Shown: piece by piece, positions 8,428 through 15,900 of the stretch
Position numbering within the stretch: the first letter of the stretch is position 1
Layout: each line of letters opens with the position of its first letter
IMG/VR virus record: IMGVR_UViG_3300027286_000013
Coordinates: 1-24,575 of that record
Strand: one strand, 5' to 3'
DNA: 24,575 nt
Origin: a virus
Translations under genes and position numbers: made by a program
Notes under the pieces: generated by a model
Database searches by the model: none
Told to the model about the DNA's origin: nothing
Seen by the model: the letters and a program-made list of their open reading frames with translations, nothing else

Positions 8428-8765
8428 TGCCACTAGACAGAGCAGCAATTATCGCAGGCGCAAAGCCCCGCATCGTGACCATCTCCGTGCCGGAGTGGGG
8501 CGGAGATGTATGCCTGCGCGAGATCACGGCAGGCCAGCGCGACCAGTGGGACGCATGGCAGATCGAGAATGAGGGCGCGGCACGATACGCCAACATCCGC
8601 GCCCGTCTGCTGGTGCTCACCATCTGCGACGAGCAGGGTGTGAGACTATTTGCTGACAATGACATCGCAGTGGTGAGCGGGCTGCCCGCCATGTCGATCG
8701 ATAAACTCTGGGATGCTAGTTGCAAATTGGTAGGCCTGCGTCCTGAGGACGTGGAAAAAAACTAG
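8427..8765 (+). CDS. Tail assembly chaperone, short (G-like) form
   Basis: This 112-aa product is the unshifted chaperone, equivalent to lambda gpG, which coats the tape measure during tail assembly. It ends ...RPEDVEKN followed by TAG. Landmarks are VPEWGGDVCLREITAGQRDQWDAW near the start and LWDASCKLVGL near the end. The last three sense codons (GAA AAA AAC) contain the slippery sequence at which a fraction of ribosomes shift to produce the longer form. It contributes nothing to the mature virion in the homologous lambda system. Confidence 0.85.
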   Translation: MPLDRAAIIAGAKPRIVTISVPEWGGDVCLREITAGQRDQWDAWQIENEGAARYANIRARLLVLTICDEQGVRLFADNDIAVVSGLPAMSIDKLWDASCKLVGLRPEDVEKN

Positions 8766-9088
8766 CCAAGCGCCCGCTCAGGCGGGTGCTATTTCGGCTC
8801 GCTGGTCATCTGGGCATGACGGTCGGCGAGATCGAGGAGCGGATGAGTAGCACAGAGCTGGCTGAGTGGGTCGCACTCATACGGCTCGATCCATGGGGCT
8901 ACTACCGCAGCGACCTACAGCATGCGCTAGCGGCTTGGGCGCCGATGGCAGCGTGGTCCAAGGGCGCTAAAATCACAGACTTTCTGCCTCGAGATCTCTG
9001 CGCGGAGATGGAGTCAGAGCGAACGACACTCACGGCACTGGTAGAGACTGGGGCCAAGGTCATGACTAGGGAGCAGGCATATGGCTAG
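8427..9088 (+). CDS. Tail assembly chaperone, frameshifted (GT-like) form
   Basis: A -1 shift at 8756-8762 joins the 112-aa ORF to the frame running from 8762 to 9088. The codons after the shift read LAKRPLRRVLFRLAGHLGMTVGEIEERMS and continue to KVMTREQAYG. The extension region, with 'RxAGHLGMTVGEIEERM...EWVAL', matches the T-part of gpGT-like proteins, which recruit the tail-tube subunit. The extension has no credible independent ribosome site; a GTG at 8786 is only the start of an open frame and lies inside the hairpin. The end overlaps the tape measure start by 8 nt. Confidence 0.88.
8756..8789 (+). promoter_or_regulatory. Programmed -1 ribosomal frameshift signal
   Basis: The slippery heptamer A AAA AAC (8756-8762) is in the correct zero-frame phase, with codons AAA and AAC. 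TAG follows directly at 8763. After a 7-nt spacer comes a hairpin with an 8-bp stem: 8770-8777 pairs with 8782-8789 (one G-T wobble) around the loop TCAG. After the shift the frame stays open for 109 codons through gpT-like sequence. Confidence 0.93.
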
Positions 9089-11051
9089 TATCGCCAAACT
9101 CTCAGTACAAATGGCGTGGCAGGGCTCTGAGCTGACTAAGGGCGCTGCTGATGCCAGCAAAGATCTCAAGAATGTAGGCGACAAAGCCAAGAAAACCAAA
9201 GAAGAGCTCGAGGCGCTGAAGAAAGAAAAAGACAAGCTAGGCGAGAAAAAACTAAACTTAGCAGAGTCACTAGGCCTCAAATCGTTAAACGATGTCAAAG
9301 GCCTGCTGGACATGGCACGCGGCGTGTTCCAATTCTTTGTTGGACTACCCATCCAAGGTGCCGTATCCATCCTAAAAATGGGTGGCGCTCTCGAGACGAT
9401 GACGATACGGGCTCAGTACGCAGCCAAATCAATCGAGGCAGGCAATAAAGTTATTAAGGATTTACGAGACCTAAGTAGCAGCAGTGGCGTGCCATTGCAG
9501 GATCTAGCCAAAGCATTCGAGCAATTTACCGCTGCTGGTATCAGCACGGCAGGCGCATCAACGATCTTGGCCAATGCGGGCAACGCCATCGAGCTGCTCG
9601 GTGGTGGAGCGGCTGGTGCTCAGTCAGTTGCTGCCGCAATCACTGAGATCCGTGGCGCAGCCATCGCCACTGATGGGCCGCTCAAAACATTGCAAAGAGG
9701 CGGGCTGAAAGTATTTGAGGCACTCGCTCAGGAGCTCGAGGCAGTCACGGGCAATGCCTACTCGGTCGAGGAGGCAATGGCTGCCGTGCAGCAAGGCTCG
9801 GTCAGCAGTGCTACAGCAGTACGCGCAGTATTCAGGGCGAGCAATTCACCAGAGGCTAAGGCAGCCGCTGACGCATTTGGCGCATCATTTGACGGGCAAT
9901 TGCGACAATTGTCGTCAGGCTTCAATGATCTGCTCACAGAAATAGGCAAGCAGATGCTTGCCATATTACAGCCAGAGAAGGCATTTTCTGCGCTCAAGGG
10001 AGCGTTTCAGGGCGTCAAAGAGGTTGTTCAGGAGATCGCCGCAGCATTTATGCCCGTGGTTGATCCCAAGGATAAAGCAGCAGGGCTAGCCTCTATATTT
10101 GAGTCGAGCAAGCAGATTGCCAAAGACGTTGTTAATAAATTGGTCGAGGGTATCACTCAGCTAAAGGGGATGTTTGACGAGGTAGTCGCTGGCATACGCA
10201 AATTGATGCAGGATTACCAAGGCATGACCGCAGGCAAGGTCGCAACCAGCGCTGCCACAACAGTCGTCACCGCGCCATTTGAGATTGGCAAGGCGATGAC
10301 TATGGCAGTTGGAGATTTTGTCAAAGGGCCGCGTGTCGATCCGAATAGACCAGGGCAGATGACGATTGGCGATGAGGTGCGGGCCCAAATAAAACTCGAG
10401 AAAGAAATAGCGTCAAAATCAAATCTTGCTTTGATTTCTGCGATGTCATCATTTTTGCAACTCAATAATGAGCTGCCCAAAGTAGGAGTTAGTGCTGAGG
10501 AGGCTGCGGTCAACGCAAAGAATCTTGCATATCAGCAAAAACTCAACGCTCAATTTGCTCTAGAGCAAGCTGAGAATGAGAAAAAAGCTAATCTTGATTT
10601 AGAGCTTGCCACCAAAGACAACGCCAAATTGACCGCGACTATACTAAATAACAATATGACCATCACCGAGAAATTTGCCGAGATGACCGGCAATCTTGAA
10701 TCGATGATGGCGCAGGCAGCCAAGGGCAGCAAAGAGTCCGCCGACAAATTGCGAGCAGCACAAACTAGAGTCGTTGGCAAGCAGCTCCAAGACATGATCA
10801 AACAATTTGCCACGCCCCAGGCAGGCACTGCGCAGGCGTTTGTGGCTGGCTCTGCCGGTGCTGCTGAGGCTCAGATCAGGGCGAGAGTCGAGGGCATGAA
10901 TGCTCAGGCAGACCCACAGAAACAATTGGTCGCTGCTGCTGCTGAGGCTGCGCGGCAGGATGCGATCCAAGCTGAGCAAATGAAGCGCCTAGTGGCTGCC
11001 GCAGAGAAAGCAAACATAATCAAGCCCGGCACTCTGGTCATCCCGAAATAA
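9081..11051 (+). CDS. Tail tape measure protein
   Basis: This is the length ruler and scaffold of the tail. At 656 aa it is the longest late protein and follows the frameshifted chaperone, as expected. Residues ~20-60 are a Lys/Glu coiled coil. Residues ~75-105 are the hydrophobic stretch GLLDMARGVFQFFVGLPIQGAVSIL. A long Ala/Gly/Gln-rich helical region follows, with repeated charged heptads around residues 465-540. Using the usual rule of about 1.5 Å per residue, the tail would be near 100 nm. GGGAGCAGGCAT precedes the ATG at 9081. No lytic transglycosylase or peptidase motif is visible in it. Confidence 0.92.
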   Translation: MASIAKLSVQMAWQGSELTKGAADASKDLKNVGDKAKKTKEELEALKKEKDKLGEKKLNLAESLGLKSLNDVKGLLDMARGVFQFFVGLPIQGAVSILKMGGALETMTIRAQYAAKSIEAGNKVIKDLRDLSSSSGVPLQDLAKAFEQFTAAGISTAGASTILANAGNAIELLGGGAAGAQSVAAAITEIRGAAIATDGPLKTLQRGGLKVFEALAQELEAVTGNAYSVEEAMAAVQQGSVSSATAVRAVFRASNSPEAKAAADAFGASFDGQLRQLSSGFNDLLTEIGKQMLAILQPEKAFSALKGAFQGVKEVVQEIAAAFMPVVDPKDKAAGLASIFESSKQIAKDVVNKLVEGITQLKGMFDEVVAGIRKLMQDYQGMTAGKVATSAATTVVTAPFEIGKAMTMAVGDFVKGPRVDPNRPGQMTIGDEVRAQIKLEKEIASKSNLALISAMSSFLQLNNELPKVGVSAEEAAVNAKNLAYQQKLNAQFALEQAENEKKANLDLELATKDNAKLTATILNNNMTITEKFAEMTGNLESMMAQAAKGSKESADKLRAAQTRVVGKQLQDMIKQFATPQAGTAQAFVAGSAGAAEAQIRARVEGMNAQADPQKQLVAAAAEAARQDAIQAEQMKRLVAAAEKANIIKPGTLVIPK

Positions 11052-11061
11052 AGGAGGCGAC

Positions 11062-11961
11062 ATGGCGTATACACTGTTTACCGAGGTCGCCGAGGGGCGC
11101 ACGGCATCCGTCGATCAGAAATTCAACCGCACCTATACCCGTGTATTTCTGGTGCGCACTGACGCGGCATCCTATGGGCCAGCGTATGCCGCATCGCATC
11201 CATCGCTGCCAGTCATATTCTCGGCGCACAACGAGGACGCCAACGCGTACTGCCTCAGCATCAGCCCGTCTCAAGATCAGGGCGACCCTACGCTCTGGCG
11301 CATATCGGTCAATTACGGCTACAACGTCGATGCGCCATCGGCAGCATCTGCGCCATCCGGTGATCCTGCGGTCGAGACGCAGCAGGCAGGGCAACCGCCC
11401 GCGGATCGAGAAGAGAACCCGCTATCGAGGCCGAGAGACTACAGCGTCAGCACGACTTCATACCCGCTCGGCGTGATGTTCGATCGCTCTGGTACGCTGA
11501 TCCGTAACTCTGCCAAAGATCCATTTCTGCCAGTGCCCGAAATCGTCAAGGGTGGCGCATCGATCACGGTAGGCCTCAACTCCGTAGACTCTCCATCGGC
11601 AGCGTGGATCGGTGCTATTGGCTCGGTCAATGCAAGCTCATACACAGTCGGCCCGTATGTTATTGGCACAGCCTTGGCTAAGTTGAATAGTGTTAGCGCC
11701 AATCTGGTGTACGAAAACAATGTGAGCTATTGGCGCTGGACGCTTGTCTTCGAGTACCGTCCTAACGGCTGGACGCATGTCGTCAACGATATGGGCATGT
11801 TTAAGCTTGTCGCAGGCGTGCGCAGCCCTATTGACTACAATGGCGTCAACGTCACAGTGCCAGTCAATCTTGACGGCGCAGGGCTGCCGCTGGCACCTGC
11901 GAGTAGTCCTATCCCGTTGACGTTCGACATTTACCCGCGTGTGACGTTTCCGGCACTCTAG
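11062..11961 (+). CDS. Putative distal tail structural protein
   Basis: I do not recognise this 299-aa family with certainty. The sequence is rich in Ser, Thr, Pro, Tyr and Gly, with predicted beta strands, two Pro/Ala-rich loops near residues 94-125, and a regular C-terminal region (NLVYENNVSYWRWTLVFEY). There is no signal peptide or membrane segment. It directly follows the tape measure with a strong ribosome site (AAAGGAGGCGAC), where distal tail and tail-tip genes lie. A structural, possibly tail-tip, role is inferred from position alone. Confidence 0.6.
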   Translation: MAYTLFTEVAEGRTASVDQKFNRTYTRVFLVRTDAASYGPAYAASHPSLPVIFSAHNEDANAYCLSISPSQDQGDPTLWRISVNYGYNVDAPSAASAPSGDPAVETQQAGQPPADREENPLSRPRDYSVSTTSYPLGVMFDRSGTLIRNSAKDPFLPVPEIVKGGASITVGLNSVDSPSAAWIGAIGSVNASSYTVGPYVIGTALAKLNSVSANLVYENNVSYWRWTLVFEYRPNGWTHVVNDMGMFKLVAGVRSPIDYNGVNVTVPVNLDGAGLPLAPASSPIPLTFDIYPRVTFPAL

Positions 11962-11975
11962 GAGGCCCGTAGACA

Positions 11976-12530
11976 ATGGCTGGCTATCTCCTAGACGACC
12001 AATCAATCGCGCGCCTCGCCACGCTCCTGCGTGAGTATGAGGCAGGCAATCTGGCCAATCGTGACCGCAACGTCATGCCACGATCTGGGCCAAGTTATCC
12101 GATCGTGCATGTGGTGCGTGTGACATCGACAACGCCAACATCAGGATACTATCCAGGCAAATTGATGACCTACGTCGCCGCGACTGACACGTGGACCGAC
12201 GATGTCGATATCAAAATCAAGGACATCAACGGTGGTGTGCCGTCAGTGCAAAGATATCTAGGCCGGTATGCAGGGATTAACAGCTACGGCAATCCGGTGT
12301 ACATGGTTATCTTGTCTGGCGGTGGTGGCGAAATCCTGAGCTACGACTACGTCTCATCGATCTCCTGCGTCGATGGCACAATCACACCCAACTACACGAC
12401 CATATGTGTGCCTGGGGCGTACTACTGCACGACGACCACGACGACGACCAGCACTACCTCAAGCACAACAACCACGACCAGTACCGCGGCACCAACGACG
12501 ACTAGCACGACCTCGACGGGTGGCGGATAA
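11976..12530 (+). CDS. Tail-associated protein with Thr-rich C-terminus
   Basis: This 184-aa protein has a folded part, about residues 1-150 (LLDDQSIARLATLLREYEAG, then beta-rich YPGKLMTYVAATDTW and GRYAGINSYGNPVYMV). It ends with a Cys (PGAYYC151) and then a Thr/Ser tract, residues 152-181, interrupted by AAP and closed by GGG. The tract repeats the arrangement seen on the head-closure protein. AGGAGG lies 10 nt before the ATG. The stop overlaps the next gene as TAATG. The function is unknown; a tail-tip or fibre-attachment role is inferred from position. Confidence 0.65.
   Translation: MAGYLLDDQSIARLATLLREYEAGNLANRDRNVMPRSGPSYPIVHVVRVTSTTPTSGYYPGKLMTYVAATDTWTDDVDIKIKDINGGVPSVQRYLGRYAGINSYGNPVYMVILSGGGGEILSYDYVSSISCVDGTITPNYTTICVPGAYYCTTTTTTTSTTSSTTTTTSTAAPTTTSTTSTGGG
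12429..12518 (+). repeat. ACN/AGC tract encoding a Thr/Ser tail
   Basis: Thirty codons of Thr and Ser, with one Ala-Ala-Pro, form the C-terminus of the 11976-12530 product. Synonymous codons are mixed (ACG, ACC, ACA, ACT, AGC, TCA), so slippage alone does not explain the tract. Confidence 0.9.
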
Positions 12531-13738
12531 TGAGCACGATGCCGCCAACGACCTCGAGCACGTCGAGTAGTAGCTCGTCTAGTAGCTCGTCATCGACGAC
12601 CTCGAGCACGAGCAGCTCCACCAGCTCGACCACGTCATCGACGACCTCGAGCACGACAACGACGACAACAACTCCATGCGACCTATTTTGCACGTACACA
12701 TGGAACGGCGCGGCATGGGTATTAACGTATAGCCTGTGCGCTGAAGGTTGCTATTGCGGATATCCTCCATCTGAGCCGGGTGCTTATGTTGGCCAGGAAG
12801 CCTTTGCGTTTTGTCAAAACTCTCCGACTACCACGACAACCAGCACAACAACCACAACCACAACAACCAGCACAACCAGCACTGCGCCGCCGACCACGAC
12901 AACGACGACCAGCACGGGCACCACGACATCATCGACTACGACTAGCAGCACATCCTCGACCACGACGACAACCACAACCGAGCAACCCTGCACCGGCTCA
13001 TGCACGTGGCAATGGCGCGCAGAATTACAGAAATGGATCAAGATCTCTGGCGGTAACGGCACGTGCTCGACGGGGTGCTCGTGCTCGTATCCTGCCAGTA
13101 ATGGCACTACGGATGGTGAGTATGCGACGCCAGCGTGCAAGAGGCTGACTTGCACAAAGTGTTGCGGGAATGTAAATGAAACCTGCTGCCCGTTAATAAT
13201 TGGATGCTGCGCGTCGCCGCTTACGTTACCTCATGTGATTTATGCTACTTTTACAGATCCAAATTCAATTTGTCCGTGTCTTGATGGCATGTCGTTTCAA
13301 CTAAGGCATTCAATCACAAATACAACACCAGGAGTGGAAAAAGAGCACATTTACAGATACAGGCCTGATCTTTTAATTTTTCCACAACCTGCAACCTGTA
13401 ATGGCAATGAATCCGTCATCAATTGTAGCGGAGTTCCGACCTATTTTTACAACGCCTGCTATTCGTTTGGAATGAGTTTTATTATCACCGAAAACTTGCT
13501 CAATAACACATGCAGCTATTTGTTTGTTTGGTATTTTGCGACTCAACGATTTTCGGCAAAAAGTCAGTTTACAGCAACTGGAAATACTGGTTTGTGCGAT
13601 TCGCCATTGTTTATTCAATGGAATCAAATTGATCTTTTTAAAGTTGATGGGCTTGAAAATCCTTTTAATTGTTTTCCCAACCCACCAGTAGCTATTGGCA
13701 CCACATCACAGGCCCTAACTTTGACAATCACGCCATGA
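12530..13738 (+). CDS. Modular Thr-rich, Cys-module tail fibre/adhesin candidate
   Basis: This 402-aa protein is clearly modular. Residues 2-49 are Ser/Thr tract. Residues 50-95 form a Cys module (C50-x3-C54, C70-x3-C74-x-C76, C95) and 99-150 a second Thr tract. Residues 154-203 are a second copy of the module (C154-x3-C158, C179-x3-C183-x-C185, C203) with conserved Trp residues. A C-terminal domain (about 207-402) begins TCTKCCGN...CCPLIIGCC and contains CPCLDGMSFQL. That last domain is visibly AT-richer (from about 13150) than everything around it, suggesting recent replacement. I infer a host-binding or surface-exposed tail protein. Similar Cys modules occur, in my recollection, in planctomycete and phage proteins. 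No enzymatic motif is seen. Confidence 0.7.
   Translation: MSTMPPTTSSTSSSSSSSSSSSTTSSTSSSTSSTTSSTTSSTTTTTTTPCDLFCTYTWNGAAWVLTYSLCAEGCYCGYPPSEPGAYVGQEAFAFCQNSPTTTTTSTTTTTTTTSTTSTAPPTTTTTTSTGTTTSSTTTSSTSSTTTTTTTEQPCTGSCTWQWRAELQKWIKISGGNGTCSTGCSCSYPASNGTTDGEYATPACKRLTCTKCCGNVNETCCPLIIGCCASPLTLPHVIYATFTDPNSICPCLDGMSFQLRHSITNTTPGVEKEHIYRYRPDLLIFPQPATCNGNESVINCSGVPTYFYNACYSFGMSFIITENLLNNTCSYLFVWYFATQRFSAKSQFTATGNTGLCDSPLFIQWNQIDLFKVDGLENPFNCFPNPPVAIGTTSQALTLTITP
12545..12676 (+). repeat. Thr/Ser codon tract, first copy in fibre candidate
   Basis: This tract encodes the N-terminal Ser/Thr stretch. Short internal near-repeats are visible (for example ACGACCTCGAGCACG, occurring twice). It codes first for Ser-rich, then for Thr-rich sequence. 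Confidence 0.88.
12824..12979 (+). repeat. Thr codon tract, second copy in fibre candidate
   Basis: About 52 codons, almost all Thr or Ser with one Ala-Pro-Pro and one Gly, link the two Cys modules. It includes the peptide pattern TSTAPPTTTTTTSTG, close to the TAAPTTT...GG tails of the two other genes. Confidence 0.88.
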
Positions 13739-14121
13739 AACCTTGCAACCACACACCATCGCGTGACGGATGCCGACTTTGCTGGCTCTACGACCACGAC
13801 CCTCGCTATCGCTCGCTCTGGGGCGGAGATCCGGCAACGGTGGCGACATCGGTCACGACTACGGGTGCGACTCCGCCAGCGGCAGGGCCAACGCCAGAGC
13901 AGCTCGAGATGCTGCGCAAAATCAAACTGCACATGTCCTCGCCATGCCAGCATCTTGGCGAAGCGCTCGAGGCTAAGCCCTCGTGCGGCTGCGGTGGCAC
14001 CCTAGCAATTTTGCACTCGTGTGACAGGCACGAAAAATGTAGGATATCATCGCGTGATCAGTCGCATCGCAACTGCATAACATGCGATGACTACGAGCCG
14101 AGAGCGGAAGATGAAAATTGA
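13735..14121 (+). CDS. Small Cys-rich, probably zinc-binding protein
   Basis: This 128-aa protein has two Cys clusters separated by a Thr/Ala/Pro linker. The N-terminal cluster is C4-x-H6-x6-C13-x2-C16, followed by WLYDHDPRYRSLWGG. The C-terminal cluster is SCGCGGTLAILHSCDRHEKC, then RNCITCDDYEPR. The latter resembles a CxCGG...C...CxxCxxY segment that I associate with planctomycete proteins, often beside glycosyltransferase genes. A glycosyltransferase gene does follow here. The ATG at 13735 overlaps the previous stop (ATGA). An upstream in-frame start at 13669 would lie inside the fibre gene and is not preferred. The function is unknown. Confidence 0.7.
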   Translation: MKPCNHTPSRDGCRLCWLYDHDPRYRSLWGGDPATVATSVTTTGATPPAAGPTPEQLEMLRKIKLHMSSPCQHLGEALEAKPSCGCGGTLAILHSCDRHEKCRISSRDQSHRNCITCDDYEPRAEDEN

Positions 14122-14980
14122 CTTGACGATTGGCATGGCGACCTATGACGACCCGCAGGGCGTCTGGTGGACCCTATCCTCTTTGCGCATGCACCACCAG
14201 CTCGACGGTGTGGAGCTGCTGGTCGTCGATGATCACCCCGAGCCTAATCGTGGGGATATCCATCATGTCTGCGCTAATTCAAGAGCTCGATACGTTCATG
14301 CGCCTAAAGCCATGGGCCCAGCGCACGCGAAAAACTCTGTGTGGGAGCATGCGCAGGGCTCTCACGTCCTCGTCATCGATTGTCATGTCCTGCTTGTGCC
14401 TGGAGCAGTCGAAACGCTTGTAGCTGCTGCCCGCGCTGACGCAGTCGGTCGTGATATGTGGGTCGGGCCATTACGGAGTGAAGCAGGCAATATCATCGCT
14501 ACCGAGCTGAGCCCCGAGCTACGCGGTGACTTTTTCGGCACGTGGCTAGTGGATTCGAGATACCCTGTCAGCGAGACGCGCGAGGTGCATGCCCATGGCA
14601 GTGCTCTCTCCTTCATGCGCAAGGCCGACTGGCCAAAGTTTTCGCAGCATTTCCGCGGATTCGCAGGCGAAGAGGTTTATATCCACGACAAAGTCCGTCT
14701 CTATGGCGGCAAGGTGATGTACCAGCCATGGCTCGGATGGTGCCATCGTTTCCCGCGATTCGGTGCTGTTCCCTACTCGCTGACCCTCAACGACAAGCTA
14801 CGCAACTATCTCATCGGCGCATACGAGATGGGCTGGAATATCAGTCAATTCAGAGAGTATTTTGGACGTAAGCTACCTCAAGCTCAGCGGCTTGAGGTTG
14901 AGCAGCAGGTGCTCGAGATCTACCCGCAAATATTCGACGGCAGGTACGACCATGTGCCAGCCGTCAAAACTCACGACTAG
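14111..14980 (+). CDS. GT-A glycosyltransferase, polypeptide GalNAc-transferase-like
   Basis: The N-terminus (LTIGMATYDDPQGVWWTLSSL, then VELLVVDDHPEP) is a nucleotide-sugar-binding Rossmann-like GT-A fold. Instead of DxD it has D90-C-H92 (VIDCHVLLVPGAV). The acceptor/catalytic segment is G186-E-E...VRLYGGKVMYQPWLGWC-H212-RF. This spacing (GE[DE], GG, P, then H six residues after P) matches the C-terminal catalytic part of GT27 polypeptide GalNAc-transferases, where DxH and a later His hold Mn2+. I therefore expect transfer of a sugar, perhaps to Thr/Ser. The C-terminal ~60 aa are helical. The start ATG 14111 is chosen by GAGCGGA upstream and by homology. Substrate and sugar are unproven. Confidence 0.8.
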   Translation: MKIDLTIGMATYDDPQGVWWTLSSLRMHHQLDGVELLVVDDHPEPNRGDIHHVCANSRARYVHAPKAMGPAHAKNSVWEHAQGSHVLVIDCHVLLVPGAVETLVAAARADAVGRDMWVGPLRSEAGNIIATELSPELRGDFFGTWLVDSRYPVSETREVHAHGSALSFMRKADWPKFSQHFRGFAGEEVYIHDKVRLYGGKVMYQPWLGWCHRFPRFGAVPYSLTLNDKLRNYLIGAYEMGWNISQFREYFGRKLPQAQRLEVEQQVLEIYPQIFDGRYDHVPAVKTHD

Positions 14981-14989
14981 GAGATAGTT

Positions 14990-15262
14990 ATGGATGAGGT
15001 TAGCCGTTCGTTTGGCCCCCACGTCTGGCTGCTCTATGTCGTGCTCTGTGGCGTGTCTGCCGCAGCGTGGTGGCTGGCGCAGAATATCCTTATCCCGGTG
15101 CGAGATGATCACCGGGAGTTTCTGAAAGAATTGCGCGGCAGCATCAAGGACATCAGCTCGACGCAGCACGATCTCGCCGACACGGCAACTGTCATCTCCG
15201 CAAAAATCGATACACTAGGGTGCAGACCTCAACCCCGCAACTCAGGGATACAACAACAATGA
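14990..15262 (+). CDS. Small single-pass membrane protein (holin-like candidate)
   Basis: This 90-aa protein has one hydrophobic segment (about residues 12-36, VWLLYVVLCGVSAAAWWLAQNIL). A charged amphipathic region follows (DDHREFLKELRGSIKDISS) with coiled-coil character. TAGGAGA precedes the ATG. The next genes encode a secreted protein and a cysteine peptidase, so a holin or pinholin role in a lysis block is possible. Single-TM small phage proteins have many other roles, and no family is recognised. Confidence 0.6.
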   Translation: MDEVSRSFGPHVWLLYVVLCGVSAAAWWLAQNILIPVRDDHREFLKELRGSIKDISSTQHDLADTATVISAKIDTLGCRPQPRNSGIQQQ

Positions 15263-15900
15263 TGCTCGCAGCGCTGCTCGTACTGGGCCAGCTTGTCGTA
15301 CCTGCTGAGGTGCGCGGTGAGGTGGCTGAGTTTGTGACGGTCATTGCAAGCACTGAGGGCAGGGTCGTCCGGTATGTTGCGCTCGATCAGGGATTGCAGG
15401 TGTTCCCTAGCTCGCTACTAGCTAATCAGCGAGCGACAGTGGTCACCAGCGCCAAGCCCGGCAGGTATCGCCTGCTTGCATATACCAGCGTTGCAGATGT
15501 GCCGACCGAGCCGGTCATCACGACCGTGATCATCGGCAGCTCGACTCCACCAGTACCACCAATTGACACGCTCGCCGATGCGCTGGGCGGTATCTATGGC
15601 GGATCGCAGGAGCGAGATAAGGCTGCGACATTGGCAAAACTGCTGACGCTCTATCGGGCAGCACCTGCGACTATCCGGTCACCCACGATCACGACCACCG
15701 AGCAGCTCTACTCTGCCATGGTCACGGCTCGCAAAAACGCTGGCATCGCTGACGCTGCTCTGTCGCCAGTCAGAGAGCGTATCGCGGTCGAGTGGACCGC
15801 AGTCATGGGCGCAGACGATCGAGCCCTGACGCCTGATCTACGCGACGCAGCGACCACATTATCCGCCCGCATCGTGTCAGCTCTGGAGACCATCCGATGA
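15259..15900 (+). CDS. Secreted protein of unknown function
   Basis: The start ATG 15259 (or 15262) overlaps the previous stop and gives an N-terminal signal peptide, MMLAALLVLGQLVVPAEVRG. A longer GTG start at 15220 would bury it and is rejected. The mature part has an N-terminal beta domain (ATVVTSAKPGRYRLLAYTSV) and a Pro-rich hinge (TPPVPP). The rest is a helical half (TLAKLLTLYRAAPATI, then ERIAVEWTAVMG). The 'PGRYRLLAYT' pattern is familiar to me from planctomycete and phage hypothetical proteins. There is no lipobox. Position between a membrane protein and a peptidase hints at envelope work, but this is inference. Confidence 0.65.
   Translation: MMLAALLVLGQLVVPAEVRGEVAEFVTVIASTEGRVVRYVALDQGLQVFPSSLLANQRATVVTSAKPGRYRLLAYTSVADVPTEPVITTVIIGSSTPPVPPIDTLADALGGIYGGSQERDKAATLAKLLTLYRAAPATIRSPTITTTEQLYSAMVTARKNAGIADAALSPVRERIAVEWTAVMGADDRALTPDLRDAATTLSARIVSALETIR

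Noticed and set aside
12502-12770. Val/Glu- and Ser/Trp-rich open frames on the - strand opposite the Thr tracts
   Set aside because: They are by-products of the ACN/AGC codons on the + strand and have no start signals of their own.
12429-12979. Microsatellite or CRISPR-like repeats
   Set aside because: The repeats lack constant unit length and spacers, stay in frame, and use mixed synonymous codons. They are coding low-complexity tracts.
15220-15258. Longer GTG start for the secreted protein
   Set aside because: It would put 13 polar residues before the signal peptide. ATG 15259/15262, overlapping the previous stop, is more coherent.
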